DNA of 34,215 nucleotides from Gemmatimonadaceae bacterium (lineage in GTDB: Bacteria > Gemmatimonadota > Gemmatimonadetes > Gemmatimonadales > Gemmatimonadaceae). Where the stretch lies: positions 1 through 34,215 of the forward strand of contig JABFYH010000048.1 in the NCBI GenBank assembly GCA_013361335.1, read 5' to 3'. Positions within the stretch are counted from its first letter, which is position 1. Each line of letters starts with the position of its first letter. The position numbers and the translations under genes are program-made. A model generated the notes under the pieces. That model searched no databases. It was not told the origin of the DNA and saw only the letters and a list, made by a program, of their open reading frames with translations. Shown here one piece after another: positions 20,916 through 28,740 of this stretch.

Positions 20916-21478
20916 TGCGCGCGCCGGTGATCCGTTCGGCTGCCGTGGTGATCGCCGTCGCGGTCGTCGCGGTCGCAGGCTGCTCCCGTCAGAAGACCAG
21001 GCCGGTCGCCAAGGGAGGGGTCTCGCTCGCCGACAGCGCCGAGCAGGTCCTCTTCAACATGCGCTCGCTCCTCACCGACAAGGGGATCCAGCGTGGGGAG
21101 CTGTTTGCCGACTCGGCGTACATCTTCGACGACAACACGCGGATCGAGTTGCGGAAGGTGCGCGCGACCTTCAACACGGCGCTTGGCACGAAGGACGGCA
21201 CGATGAGCGGCGACCGCGGGCGCTACGACCTGCGGCAGCAGGTGCTCGAGGGGTTCGGCCACGTCGTGATCACGACGAACGACGGCAAGCGTCTCACCTC
21301 GCCGCACGTGCGCTACACCCAGTCGATCAACGAGGTGTCGAGCGACAGCGCGTTCACGCTGGTCGAGCCCGGGCGGACGGTGTCCGGCGTGGGCTTCCGC
21401 GCCGACCCGCAGCTCAGCCGGTTCCAGATCATCAAGGCCGCCCGCGGGCAGGGCAGCTTCACGCTGCCCGGCACATGA
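20915..21478 (+). CDS. lptC: LPS export protein LptC-like, predicted lipoprotein
   Basis: The protein has 187 residues. The N-terminus (residues 5-22, VIRSAAVV..VVAVAG) ends in a lipobox-like VAGC with Cys23, so it is predicted to be a lipoprotein rather than a simple anchored protein like E. coli LptC. The rest is a single beta-jellyroll OstA/LptC-type domain (GELFADSAYIFDDNTRIELRKVRATF, GTMSGDRGRYDLRQQVLEGFGHVVITTNDGKRLTSPHVRY). It should take LPS from LptB2FG and pass it to LptA. Its position between the kds and lptA/lptB genes is decisive for the name. Confidence 0.85.
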   Translation: MRAPVIRSAAVVIAVAVVAVAGCSRQKTRPVAKGGVSLADSAEQVLFNMRSLLTDKGIQRGELFADSAYIFDDNTRIELRKVRATFNTALGTKDGTMSGDRGRYDLRQQVLEGFGHVVITTNDGKRLTSPHVRYTQSINEVSSDSAFTLVEPGRTVSGVGFRADPQLSRFQIIKAARGQGSFTLPGT

Positions 21479-22941
21479 TGCGCCTCGCGATCGCGATCCT
21501 CGCTACGGTGTGCGCAGCCGGCAGCGGCGGCGCCCAGAACGCCGCGCCGCCGTCGGGGCGGTGCGTCTTCCGCTTCGACAACACGCCGACGACCCGCATC
21601 TCCGGCAACAAGCTGCCGAGCGGTCAGTACAACTCCTTCATCGGCGGGGGCGTCATCGCGCGCTGCCCGGCCCAGAAGATCGTCCTGCGCTCCGATAGCC
21701 TCGAGGCGTACGGCGACGAAGGGCGCCTCTACTTCGTCGGCAACGTCGACTACGTCGAGCCGCGGCTGACGCTCAAGTCGGCCTTCCTGACGTACTTCCA
21801 GCGCGACGAGCGGCTGCTCGCCGTCCAGAACGTTCGCGCCAACCTCCCGAGCGGCTCGACCCTGCGCGGGCCGACGCTCGAGTTCTTTCGTGCGGTGCCG
21901 CGGGTGCGCCCCGTGCAGTCGGCGACCGCGACCGGACGTCCGACCGTCGGCCTCGTCCAGCGCGATTCGCTGGGGCGGGCGCAGCCGCCGATCGAGGTCA
22001 CCGGCAACAACATCTACCTCACCGGCGATAGCGTCGTCTCCGCGGTCGGCAACGTCGTCGTCGTGCGGCCCGAGCTCACCGCAACCGGCGACTCCCTCTT
22101 CGCGAACAGCGGGATCGGGCTGCTGCGTCTCATGCGCACGCCCAAGATCGTCGGCACCAAGGGGCGCCCCTTCACCCTCGTCGGCGAGACGATCGATCTC
22201 CTCACGCGACGCCGAAAGCTCGACCGCGTCCTCGCCAAGACGGCGGCGGTCGCGACCAGCGAAGACCTCGAGATGCGGTCCGACTCGATCGACCTTCGCG
22301 TGACGGACGATCTCCTCCAGCGCGCCATCGCCTGGGGGCGGAGTCGCGCGCGCGCGACGTCGCCGGGTCAGACGATGGTCGCCGATTCCATCGACGTGCT
22401 GCTGCCGAAGCAGCGAGTCCGCGAGCTCGTGGCCATCCGCGGCGCGAGCGCCGAGGGAACGCCCGACACGACGAAGTTCCGCACGACCGAGAAGGACCGG
22501 CTCACCGGAGACACCATCTTCGCCCACTTCGACTCGGTCGCCGCGAACGACACCGCGCACAAGCCGCGGATCCGGCTCCTCGTCGCCGTCGCGGGGCGGG
22601 GATCGCTCGCCACCTCCCTCCAGCATCTCGCGCCGAGAGACACGAGCCTCTGTCGCCCGGACATCGTCTACGTTCGGGGCCGCATGATCACCGCGTACTT
22701 CGACACGGGCGCCGTGTCGCGCGTGAAGGTCGCGGACGAGGACAAGGCCGGCGGGATCGTGCTCGAGGCGAAGCCCGACTCGACGATGCGCTGCCATCGG
22801 CCCGCCGCCGCCACGCGCGCGGCATCCGCGACGAATCCGACCCAGCCGAACGCACCGCGTGCACCCACGCCGGTCCCGGCGTCGCCCCCGGCGAGCACTC
22901 CCGTGGCGCCCCCTGCATCGAGCACCCCGAGGCGTCCATGA
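21475..22941 (+). CDS. OstA/LptA-like periplasmic LPS-transport protein, extended
   Basis: The protein has 488 residues. A signal peptide is visible (MMRLAIAILATVCAAGSGGA, likely cut before QN). The body is a series of OstA-like beta repeats: LRSDSLEAYGDEGRLYFVGNVDYVEPRLTLKSA, IEVTGNNIYLTGDSVVSAVGNVVVVRPELTATGDSL and several more up to residue about 420. A Pro/Ala/Thr-rich tail covers about 440-488. LptA is normally about 185 residues, so this protein is more than twice as long. It could form a longer periplasmic bridge or combine LptA with an LptD-like N-terminal part; no barrel domain is seen. ATG is at 21475 or 21478, overlapping the lptC stop. Confidence 0.75.
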   Translation: MMRLAIAILATVCAAGSGGAQNAAPPSGRCVFRFDNTPTTRISGNKLPSGQYNSFIGGGVIARCPAQKIVLRSDSLEAYGDEGRLYFVGNVDYVEPRLTLKSAFLTYFQRDERLLAVQNVRANLPSGSTLRGPTLEFFRAVPRVRPVQSATATGRPTVGLVQRDSLGRAQPPIEVTGNNIYLTGDSVVSAVGNVVVVRPELTATGDSLFANSGIGLLRLMRTPKIVGTKGRPFTLVGETIDLLTRRRKLDRVLAKTAAVATSEDLEMRSDSIDLRVTDDLLQRAIAWGRSRARATSPGQTMVADSIDVLLPKQRVRELVAIRGASAEGTPDTTKFRTTEKDRLTGDTIFAHFDSVAANDTAHKPRIRLLVAVAGRGSLATSLQHLAPRDTSLCRPDIVYVRGRMITAYFDTGAVSRVKVADEDKAGGIVLEAKPDSTMRCHRPAAATRAASATNPTQPNAPRAPTPVPASPPASTPVAPPASSTPRRP

Positions 22942-24161
22942 CGGGTCCGGAAATTCCGCCGCGCCTCAGGACGCTCATTCACCGCCTCGCCAACGGCGAC
23001 CGGTCGCTGGCGCTCGCGCTGCACGCCATCATCTGCGCCGCCGATGACGCCGGTGTGGCGACCTTCGACGCCGTCGCCGTCTGCTACCGCAACGACCACC
23101 TCGCCGCACAGCGCGTCGCCGGCCGCGACGCCGAGCGCGAAGCGGGCGAGCTGAGCATGGATCAGTTCCGGAGCCACCTGGCCAAGTCGGTCTTTCCGCG
23201 GCTGCAATCCGACAACGTCATCGTCCTGCCGGACACCACGCCGCTCGAGCCGGACTCGCGCATCCGGATTGCCGACCCGCTGTGGACGGACATCGCCCGG
23301 ATGCGCGGCGAGGTCGCTGATGTGCTCAGGCACACCGGCGAGCACGCCACGCCGCGTTTCGTCCCGACCGTCCCGCCGCCCAAGGCAGAGACGTCGAGCG
23401 TGCTCGAAGCGCGAGGGCTGGTGAAGACGTATCGCCGGCGTCGGGTCGTCAACGACGTGGCCCTCCGATTGCAACAGGGGGAGATCGTCGGACTGCTGGG
23501 TCCGAATGGGGCGGGGAAGACCACCACGTTCTACATGATCGTGGGCCTGATCCAACCGCAGTCGGGCCAGATCCTGCTGAACGGCGAGGACATCACGGCC
23601 CTGCCGATGTACAAGCGGTCGCGGATGGGGCTCGGCTACCTCTCGCAGGAGCCCTCCATCTTCCGGAAGCTGTCCGTCGAGGACAACATCGTGGCGATCC
23701 TCGAGACGCTGCCGCTGTCCAAGGAGCAGCGCGAGAAGCGCCTGGCGACCGTGTTGAAGGAGCTGCGCATCGAGCACCTCCGGCACAGCAAGGCCTTCCA
23801 GCTCTCGGGCGGGGAGCGGCGGCGGCTCGAGATCACTCGCGCGCTGGTGACCGAACCGAAGTTCATGATGCTGGACGAGCCCTTCGCCGGCGTCGACCCG
23901 ATCGCCGTGCATGACATCCAGACCATCGTCGCCGGCCTGCGCCACCGCGGCATCGGCGTGCTGATCAGCGATCACAACGTGGAGCAGACCCTCGATATCG
24001 TGGACCGCGCGTACATCATGTTCGACGGCCAGGTGAAAGTGTCCGGCACCGTGCGCGAGCTCGTGTTCGATGACGAAGTGGCGAAGATCTACCTCGGCCC
24101 GACCCTCTCGGCGCGCCTCCGCGCCCGGTTCGACTCCGAGTTCCAGGGAGAACGCGCATGA
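22938..24161 (+). CDS. lptB: LPS export ABC transporter ATPase LptB with an extra N-terminal domain
   Basis: The protein has 407 residues. Residues about 155-395 are a complete LptB: Walker A GPNGAGKT (188-195), Q-loop SQEPS (236-240), signature LSGGERRR (289-296), Walker B FMMLDEP (309-315) and H-loop His346. It powers LPS extraction from the inner membrane. Residues 1-150 are an additional, mostly helical region (LIHRLANGDRSLALALHAIICAADDAG.., WTDIARMRGEVADVLRHTGEH) that I do not recognise. It is joined in frame by a Pro-rich linker (PTVPPPKAETS) to the ABC domain. The start ATG at 22938 overlaps the upstream stop (ATGA), so the extension is probably translated. The stop overlaps rpoN. Confidence 0.92.
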   Translation: MTGPEIPPRLRTLIHRLANGDRSLALALHAIICAADDAGVATFDAVAVCYRNDHLAAQRVAGRDAEREAGELSMDQFRSHLAKSVFPRLQSDNVIVLPDTTPLEPDSRIRIADPLWTDIARMRGEVADVLRHTGEHATPRFVPTVPPPKAETSSVLEARGLVKTYRRRRVVNDVALRLQQGEIVGLLGPNGAGKTTTFYMIVGLIQPQSGQILLNGEDITALPMYKRSRMGLGYLSQEPSIFRKLSVEDNIVAILETLPLSKEQREKRLATVLKELRIEHLRHSKAFQLSGGERRRLEITRALVTEPKFMMLDEPFAGVDPIAVHDIQTIVAGLRHRGIGVLISDHNVEQTLDIVDRAYIMFDGQVKVSGTVRELVFDDEVAKIYLGPTLSARLRARFDSEFQGERA

Positions 24162-25627
24162 GACCCGGCCTCGGTCAGCATACCCAGCTCAAGCAGGAGC
24201 TGAAGATCAATCCACGCCTCTACCAGGCGATGGACCTGCTGTACATGCCGCTGCTCGACCTCCAGCAGCACCTCAAGCAGGAGCTGCTCAACAACCCGTT
24301 CCTCGACATGATCGAGCCGGACGAGGAGGACGAGGAGGAGGGCGAGGCGCCGCAGGACGAGACCAACCAGGAGACCGAGGCCGAGAAGGAGGAGAAGGGT
24401 GAGATCGACTGGGAGGAGATCCTGCTCGACGGCTTCGACGCGGGCGGCCGGCGCGAAGAGCACGAGGAGCGCGAGTACTACGAGCCGGTCACCGTCGATT
24501 CGCGCGACCTGTCCGATCACCTCCGCGATCAGGTCACGCTGCTGGACCTGAACGGTCGGCAGATGTTCCTCGCCGAGGAGTTCATCGGCAACATCAACGA
24601 GGACGGCTACCTCGCCTGCGGGCTCGAGAAGATCGTCGAGGGCGCGAACGACGAGGTGCGCAAGGCGGCCGAGGAGACCGAGCGCGAGGTCACCGACCTG
24701 CCGGTGTACACCATCGCCGAAGCCGAGGAGATGCTCGGCGTCATCCAGAGCCTCGATCCCCCGGGCGTCGGCGCGCGCGACCTGCGCGAGTGCCTGATGC
24801 TCCAGCTCCGCGAGGCGGGGCTCGAGCATTCGGTGCCGTACCGCCTCGTCCGCGACTGCTTCGACGAGCTGATCGCCCACCGCTGGAGCGAGATCTCCAA
24901 GCGCTTCGGCATCAGCCCCGCCGACGTGCAGAAGGCCGCCGACGAGATCGCGAAGCTGGATCCCAAGCCGGGCCTCGTCTACAGCGACGCCAGCGACAAC
25001 TACATCATTCCCGACCTGATCGTCGACAAGATCGACGGCAAGTACCACGTCTTCCTCAACGACGCGAACCTGCCGCGGCTGAAGCTGAGCAAGGCGTACC
25101 AGGAGATCGCCCGCGACAAGAAGAAGTTCGACGGCGAGAACAAGGAGTTCATCTCGAACAAGCTCAACTCGGCCAACTGGATGATCCAGGCGATCGAGCA
25201 GCGGCGGCAGACGATGCTCAAGGTCATGAACTACATCGTCGAGCGGCAGCGCGAGTTCTTCGAGAAGGGGGTGCAGTACCTCAAGCCGCTCACCCTGCGC
25301 GAGGTGGCCGAGGTGATCAACATGCACGAGAGCACCGTGAGCCGCGTGACGAACGAGAAGTTCGTGCAGACGCCGCGCGGCGTGCTCCCCCTCAAGTTCT
25401 TCTTCTCCTCGGGGCTGTCCACCACCGCGGGCGAGGACGTGTCGGCGCGCGGCATCAAGGCGCAGATCCAGAAGCTCGTCGCCGACGAGAACCCGAAGCA
25501 TCCGCTCACCGATCAGGCGATCGTGAACATCCTCAAGGAGACCGGCGTCCAGATAGCGCGCCGCACCGTCGCGAAGTATCGCGACCAGCTCGGCGTGCTC
25601 TCGGCACGGATGCGCAAGCGGGTATGA
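24158..25627 (+). CDS. rpoN: RNA polymerase sigma-54 factor
   Basis: Sigma-54 directs RNA polymerase to -24/-12 promoters and needs AAA+ activators. The protein has 489 residues. The Gln/Leu-rich region I (QHTQLKQELKINPRLYQAMDLLYMPLLDLQQHL) is followed by an acidic region II (about 53-90, many Glu/Asp). The core-binding domain has GYLA, IQSLDPPGVGARDLRECL and LDPKPG. The HTH is LREVAEVINMHESTVSRVTN, and the RpoN box ARRTVAKYRDQLG lies near the C-terminus. lptB-rpoN adjacency is widely conserved in Gram-negative bacteria. Its start and stop overlap the neighbours. Confidence 0.97.
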   Translation: MRPGLGQHTQLKQELKINPRLYQAMDLLYMPLLDLQQHLKQELLNNPFLDMIEPDEEDEEEGEAPQDETNQETEAEKEEKGEIDWEEILLDGFDAGGRREEHEEREYYEPVTVDSRDLSDHLRDQVTLLDLNGRQMFLAEEFIGNINEDGYLACGLEKIVEGANDEVRKAAEETEREVTDLPVYTIAEAEEMLGVIQSLDPPGVGARDLRECLMLQLREAGLEHSVPYRLVRDCFDELIAHRWSEISKRFGISPADVQKAADEIAKLDPKPGLVYSDASDNYIIPDLIVDKIDGKYHVFLNDANLPRLKLSKAYQEIARDKKKFDGENKEFISNKLNSANWMIQAIEQRRQTMLKVMNYIVERQREFFEKGVQYLKPLTLREVAEVINMHESTVSRVTNEKFVQTPRGVLPLKFFFSSGLSTTAGEDVSARGIKAQIQKLVADENPKHPLTDQAIVNILKETGVQIARRTVAKYRDQLGVLSARMRKRV

Positions 25628-26622
25628 TCACCGGCGAGCAGGCGCGCACCGCGGCGCCGCTGGTCGCGCGCCGGGCGTCCGACGTCGACGTCTCGGTCCT
25701 CGTCCCCGCCAAGGACGAGGCGGAGAACCTGCCGCTGTTCATGCAGCTCGCCGCGGACGCCTTCGCCACGCAGCCGGCCGTGCGCTACGAGGTCGTCGTC
25801 ATCGACGACGGCTCCGAGGACGACAGCTGGCCCGTGCTGCAGGGGCTCGCCGGCCAGTATCCCTTCCTGCGCATCGTGCGCCATCGGGCGCGCCGCGGCA
25901 TCGCCGACGCGCTGCGCACGGGCTATCTGAGCTCGTCGGGGCGCGTGCTGGTGTTCTATCCCGCCGACCTCCAGTTCCTGCCCGCCGACATCCCTCGGCT
26001 CGTCGCCCCCATCCTCGACGATACCGCCGACATGGTGACGGGCTACAAGGAGGGGAAGTACGAGAAGGCGTTCGTGTCCAACATCTACAATGGGCTCAGC
26101 CGGCGCCTGTTCGACGTGCCGGTCAAGGATCTCAACTCGGTGAAGGCCTACCGCCGCGAGATCATGGACGCGCTCCCGGTGCGCCCGGACTGGCACCGCT
26201 ACATGATCGTCATCGCCGCGGCGCAGGGATTCACCGTCACCGAGATCCCCGTCGCGCTGCACCCGCGCAACGCCGGGGTCTCCAAGTTCGGCCTGTCGCG
26301 CATCCCGGTCGGTGTGCTCGACATGCTGTCGGTGTGGTTCGAGCTGCGCTTCGGCAAGAAGCCGCTGCTGCTGTTCGGGATGCTCGGCGCCGGCCTCTTC
26401 GCCGTCGGGCTGCTGGCGGGGATCGCCGCGCTCGTCGCGCTCGCAGTTGACAATGTGGGCTACCGCTGGGTGTGGACGCTCGTCCAGACCTGCCTCATCC
26501 TCGGCAGCGTGCTCTTCGCCACCGGACTCCTCGGCGAGCAGATCGCCGGCCAGCGCGCCGAGGTGCGGGAGCTGCGGCGGCAACTCGACGAGGTTCGCGC
26601 GACGCGCCGCCCCGACGCGTAG
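25624..26622 (+). CDS. Family 2 glycosyltransferase with C-terminal membrane helices
   Basis: The protein has 332 residues. The GT-A domain at about 20-245 shows VSVLVPAKDEAENLP, EVVVIDDGSEDDSW, RIVRHRARRGIADALRTGY and VLVFYPADLQFLP as the DxD-region variant, plus VKDLNSVKAYRRE. Two transmembrane helices follow (about 255-280 and 288-308), as in polyprenyl-phosphate glycosyltransferases of the GtrB/ArnC type. A charged, probably coiled tail ends the protein (EQIAGQRAEVRELRRQLDEV). It likely attaches a sugar to polyprenyl phosphate; the sugar is unknown. The start overlaps the rpoN stop (ATGA). Confidence 0.88.
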   Translation: MITGEQARTAAPLVARRASDVDVSVLVPAKDEAENLPLFMQLAADAFATQPAVRYEVVVIDDGSEDDSWPVLQGLAGQYPFLRIVRHRARRGIADALRTGYLSSSGRVLVFYPADLQFLPADIPRLVAPILDDTADMVTGYKEGKYEKAFVSNIYNGLSRRLFDVPVKDLNSVKAYRREIMDALPVRPDWHRYMIVIAAAQGFTVTEIPVALHPRNAGVSKFGLSRIPVGVLDMLSVWFELRFGKKPLLLFGMLGAGLFAVGLLAGIAALVALAVDNVGYRWVWTLVQTCLILGSVLFATGLLGEQIAGQRAEVRELRRQLDEVRATRRPDA

Positions 26623-26624
26623 CG

Positions 26625-27791
26625 ATGCGCGTCCTCTTTCTCACGCACTCCTTCCCCCGTTTCGCGGGGGACGCCGCCGGCTCGTTCGTGCTTCGCCTCG
26701 CCACGGCTCTCGGACAGGAGGGCATCGAGGTGCACGTGGTGGCGCCGGCCGCCGCCGACGCTCCGGCGCGCGAGCAGCTCGGCACCGTGCACGTCGAGCG
26801 CTTTCGCTATGCGCCGCGGCGGCTGGAGACGCTCGCCTACACCGGGAACATGGCGTCCCAGGTGCGCGAGTCGTGGGGCGCGCGCGCGGCGCTCGCCGGC
26901 ATGCTCGCCGCGGAGCTGACGGCGTCGCTTCGTGCGCTGCGCCGCGTCCGCCCCGCGCTCGTGCATGCACACTGGTGGTTCCCGAACGGGTTGGTGGGCG
27001 GCTGGGCGGGGATGCTCACGCGCACGCCGATGGTGACGACGTTCCACGGCACGGACATCCGGATGGCGCGCGCCTATCCCGCGTCGCGCGGCGCCTTTCG
27101 CCAGGTGATGCGACGGTCAGCAGCCGTGACCGCCGTGTCCCGCTGGCTGGCGGCGGAGGCGCAGGAGATGTCCGGCATCATGCCCAGGGTCGCGCCGATG
27201 CCCGTCGAGACCGCGTCGTTCACTCCAGGCCCGGAGCGGACCGAACGTGCGGGACTGCTCTTCGTCGGCCGACTCACGCGGCAGAAGGGGGTCGACCTGC
27301 TGCTCCGGACGCTCGCGCTCCTGCCCGCGTCGCTCACGCTCGACGTCGTGGGCGACGGCGCGGAGCGCGCGACGCTGGAGGCGCTCGCGCGATCGCTCGG
27401 GCTGGAGCCGCGCGTCACCTGGCACGGTGCGCAGCCCGGTCATGCGCTCCCCGCCTTCTACCGCTCCGCCGCCGCGCTCGTCGTGCCCTCGGTCGACGAA
27501 GGGCTCGGCCTGGTGGCGGTCGAGGCCCAGCTGTGCGAGACTCCGGTCGTGGCCTTCGCCTCCGGTGGGCTGATCGACGTCGTCGAGCACGGCGTGACGG
27601 GGCTGCTCGTCGAGCACCGGGAGGCGTCGGCGTTGGCGGCGGCGGTCGGCGCGCTGCTCGCGCGTGAGGATCGCGGCGCCGCACTCGGCCGCGCCGGCCG
27701 AGAGCGCGCGCTCTCGACCTTCGACCCGAGCGTCGTGGCCCGCCACTACGCGGACATCTATCGCACCGCACTTGGCCGCGCGATCCGCTAA
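26625..27791 (+). CDS. Family 4 (GT-B) glycosyltransferase
   Basis: The protein has 388 residues. The N-terminal domain starts MRVLFLTHSFPRFAGDAAGSFV and contains VHAHWWFPNGLVGG and TTFHGTDIRM. The C-terminal nucleotide-sugar domain begins near residue 205 (LLFVGRLTRQKGVDLLL) and contains the E-x7-E-type motif SVDEGLGLVAVEAQLCETPVVAFASGGLIDVV. It is a retaining GT4-type transferase using an NDP-sugar and probably takes part in surface polysaccharide or glycolipid synthesis. The acceptor is unknown. The ATG is two bases after the previous stop; the end overlaps the next gene. Confidence 0.9.
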   Translation: MRVLFLTHSFPRFAGDAAGSFVLRLATALGQEGIEVHVVAPAAADAPAREQLGTVHVERFRYAPRRLETLAYTGNMASQVRESWGARAALAGMLAAELTASLRALRRVRPALVHAHWWFPNGLVGGWAGMLTRTPMVTTFHGTDIRMARAYPASRGAFRQVMRRSAAVTAVSRWLAAEAQEMSGIMPRVAPMPVETASFTPGPERTERAGLLFVGRLTRQKGVDLLLRTLALLPASLTLDVVGDGAERATLEALARSLGLEPRVTWHGAQPGHALPAFYRSAAALVVPSVDEGLGLVAVEAQLCETPVVAFASGGLIDVVEHGVTGLLVEHREASALAAAVGALLAREDRGAALGRAGRERALSTFDPSVVARHYADIYRTALGRAIR

Positions 27792-28740
27792 GCCCGTCGT
27801 CCGCGCCCTCGGCTGGGTGCTCGCCGCGCTCGTCGTCTGGTTCGTCGGACGGCTGCTGCTGCACGACCTCCGCGACCTCCGCGCACATCCGGTCGCCACC
27901 GCGCCCGCGTGGGGGACGATCGCCCTTTCCGGCGCGCTCTTCCTGTCGGCGCATGCGATCCTCGTGCAGACCTGGCGCAGCGTGCTCGGTTGCTGGGACG
28001 CGCGGCTCCCCTTCTGGACGGCGGCGCGCATCTGGAGCGTCTCGAACCTCGGCCGATATCTGCCGGGAAAGATCTGGCAGATCGGCGCGATGGGCGCGAT
28101 GGCGCGCGACGTCGGCGTGTCGCCGGTCGCCGCCTCCGGCTCGGCCATTCTCGGCACGCTGGTGAATCTCGTCGCGGGATTCGTCGTCGCGCTGCTCGGC
28201 GGGCGCGCATTGCTCGAGCGCTCGTCCAACGGACACGGCACCCTGGCCATCGTCTTCGTGCTCGTCGCCGCCGCCGCGCTGCTCGGCGCGCCCGCCGTGC
28301 TGCCGCGGCTCGCCCCGTGGCTCGGCCGCGTCGCCGGACGTCCCGTGTCGGCGCGTCTGCCGACGCGAGCGGTGCTGTATGCGCTCGCCGGCAACATCGC
28401 GGCATGGCTGGTTTACGGCGCGGCGTTCCGCCTCTTCATGATCGGCCTGCTCGGGGGCGCGGCTGGCGGCTACGCGGCCTATCTGGCAGCTTACACCATC
28501 TCGTACCTCGTTGGTTATCTTGCGCTCTTCGCGCCCGCCGGGATCGGCGCGCGTGAAGGGGCCATGGTGACCGTCCTGGCGTATGCGGGTCTCGCGACCC
28601 GACCCGAGGCGGCGCTGGTGGCTCTGGCATCGCGGGTGTGGCTGACGCTGCTCGAAGTCGTCCCTGGTTTCCTCTTCTGGGCGTCCGCCGCCGTGCGACG
28701 CCGGCCCCCGACCACCGACCCTTCGGATGTCACGACCTGA
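27772..28740 (+). CDS. UPF0104 / lysylphosphatidylglycerol synthase transmembrane-like protein, flippase-like
   Basis: The protein has about 322 residues with roughly eight hydrophobic helices. It has the PF03706-type signatures SNLGRYLPGKIWQIGAMGAMARDVGVSP and APAGIGAREGAMVTVLAYAG. Such proteins occur next to glycosyltransferases and are candidates for lipid or lipid-linked sugar translocation. The start is uncertain. TTG at 27772 overlaps the preceding gene by 20 bases and gives a sensible N-terminus (AARSAKPVVRALGWVLAALVVWF); no good Shine-Dalgarno sequence is seen, and a GTG shortly downstream is possible. The stop overlaps the next gene by 14 bases. Confidence 0.8.
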   Translation: MAARSAKPVVRALGWVLAALVVWFVGRLLLHDLRDLRAHPVATAPAWGTIALSGALFLSAHAILVQTWRSVLGCWDARLPFWTAARIWSVSNLGRYLPGKIWQIGAMGAMARDVGVSPVAASGSAILGTLVNLVAGFVVALLGGRALLERSSNGHGTLAIVFVLVAAAALLGAPAVLPRLAPWLGRVAGRPVSARLPTRAVLYALAGNIAAWLVYGAAFRLFMIGLLGGAAGGYAAYLAAYTISYLVGYLALFAPAGIGAREGAMVTVLAYAGLATRPEAALVALASRVWLTLLEVVPGFLFWASAAVRRRPPTTDPSDVTT

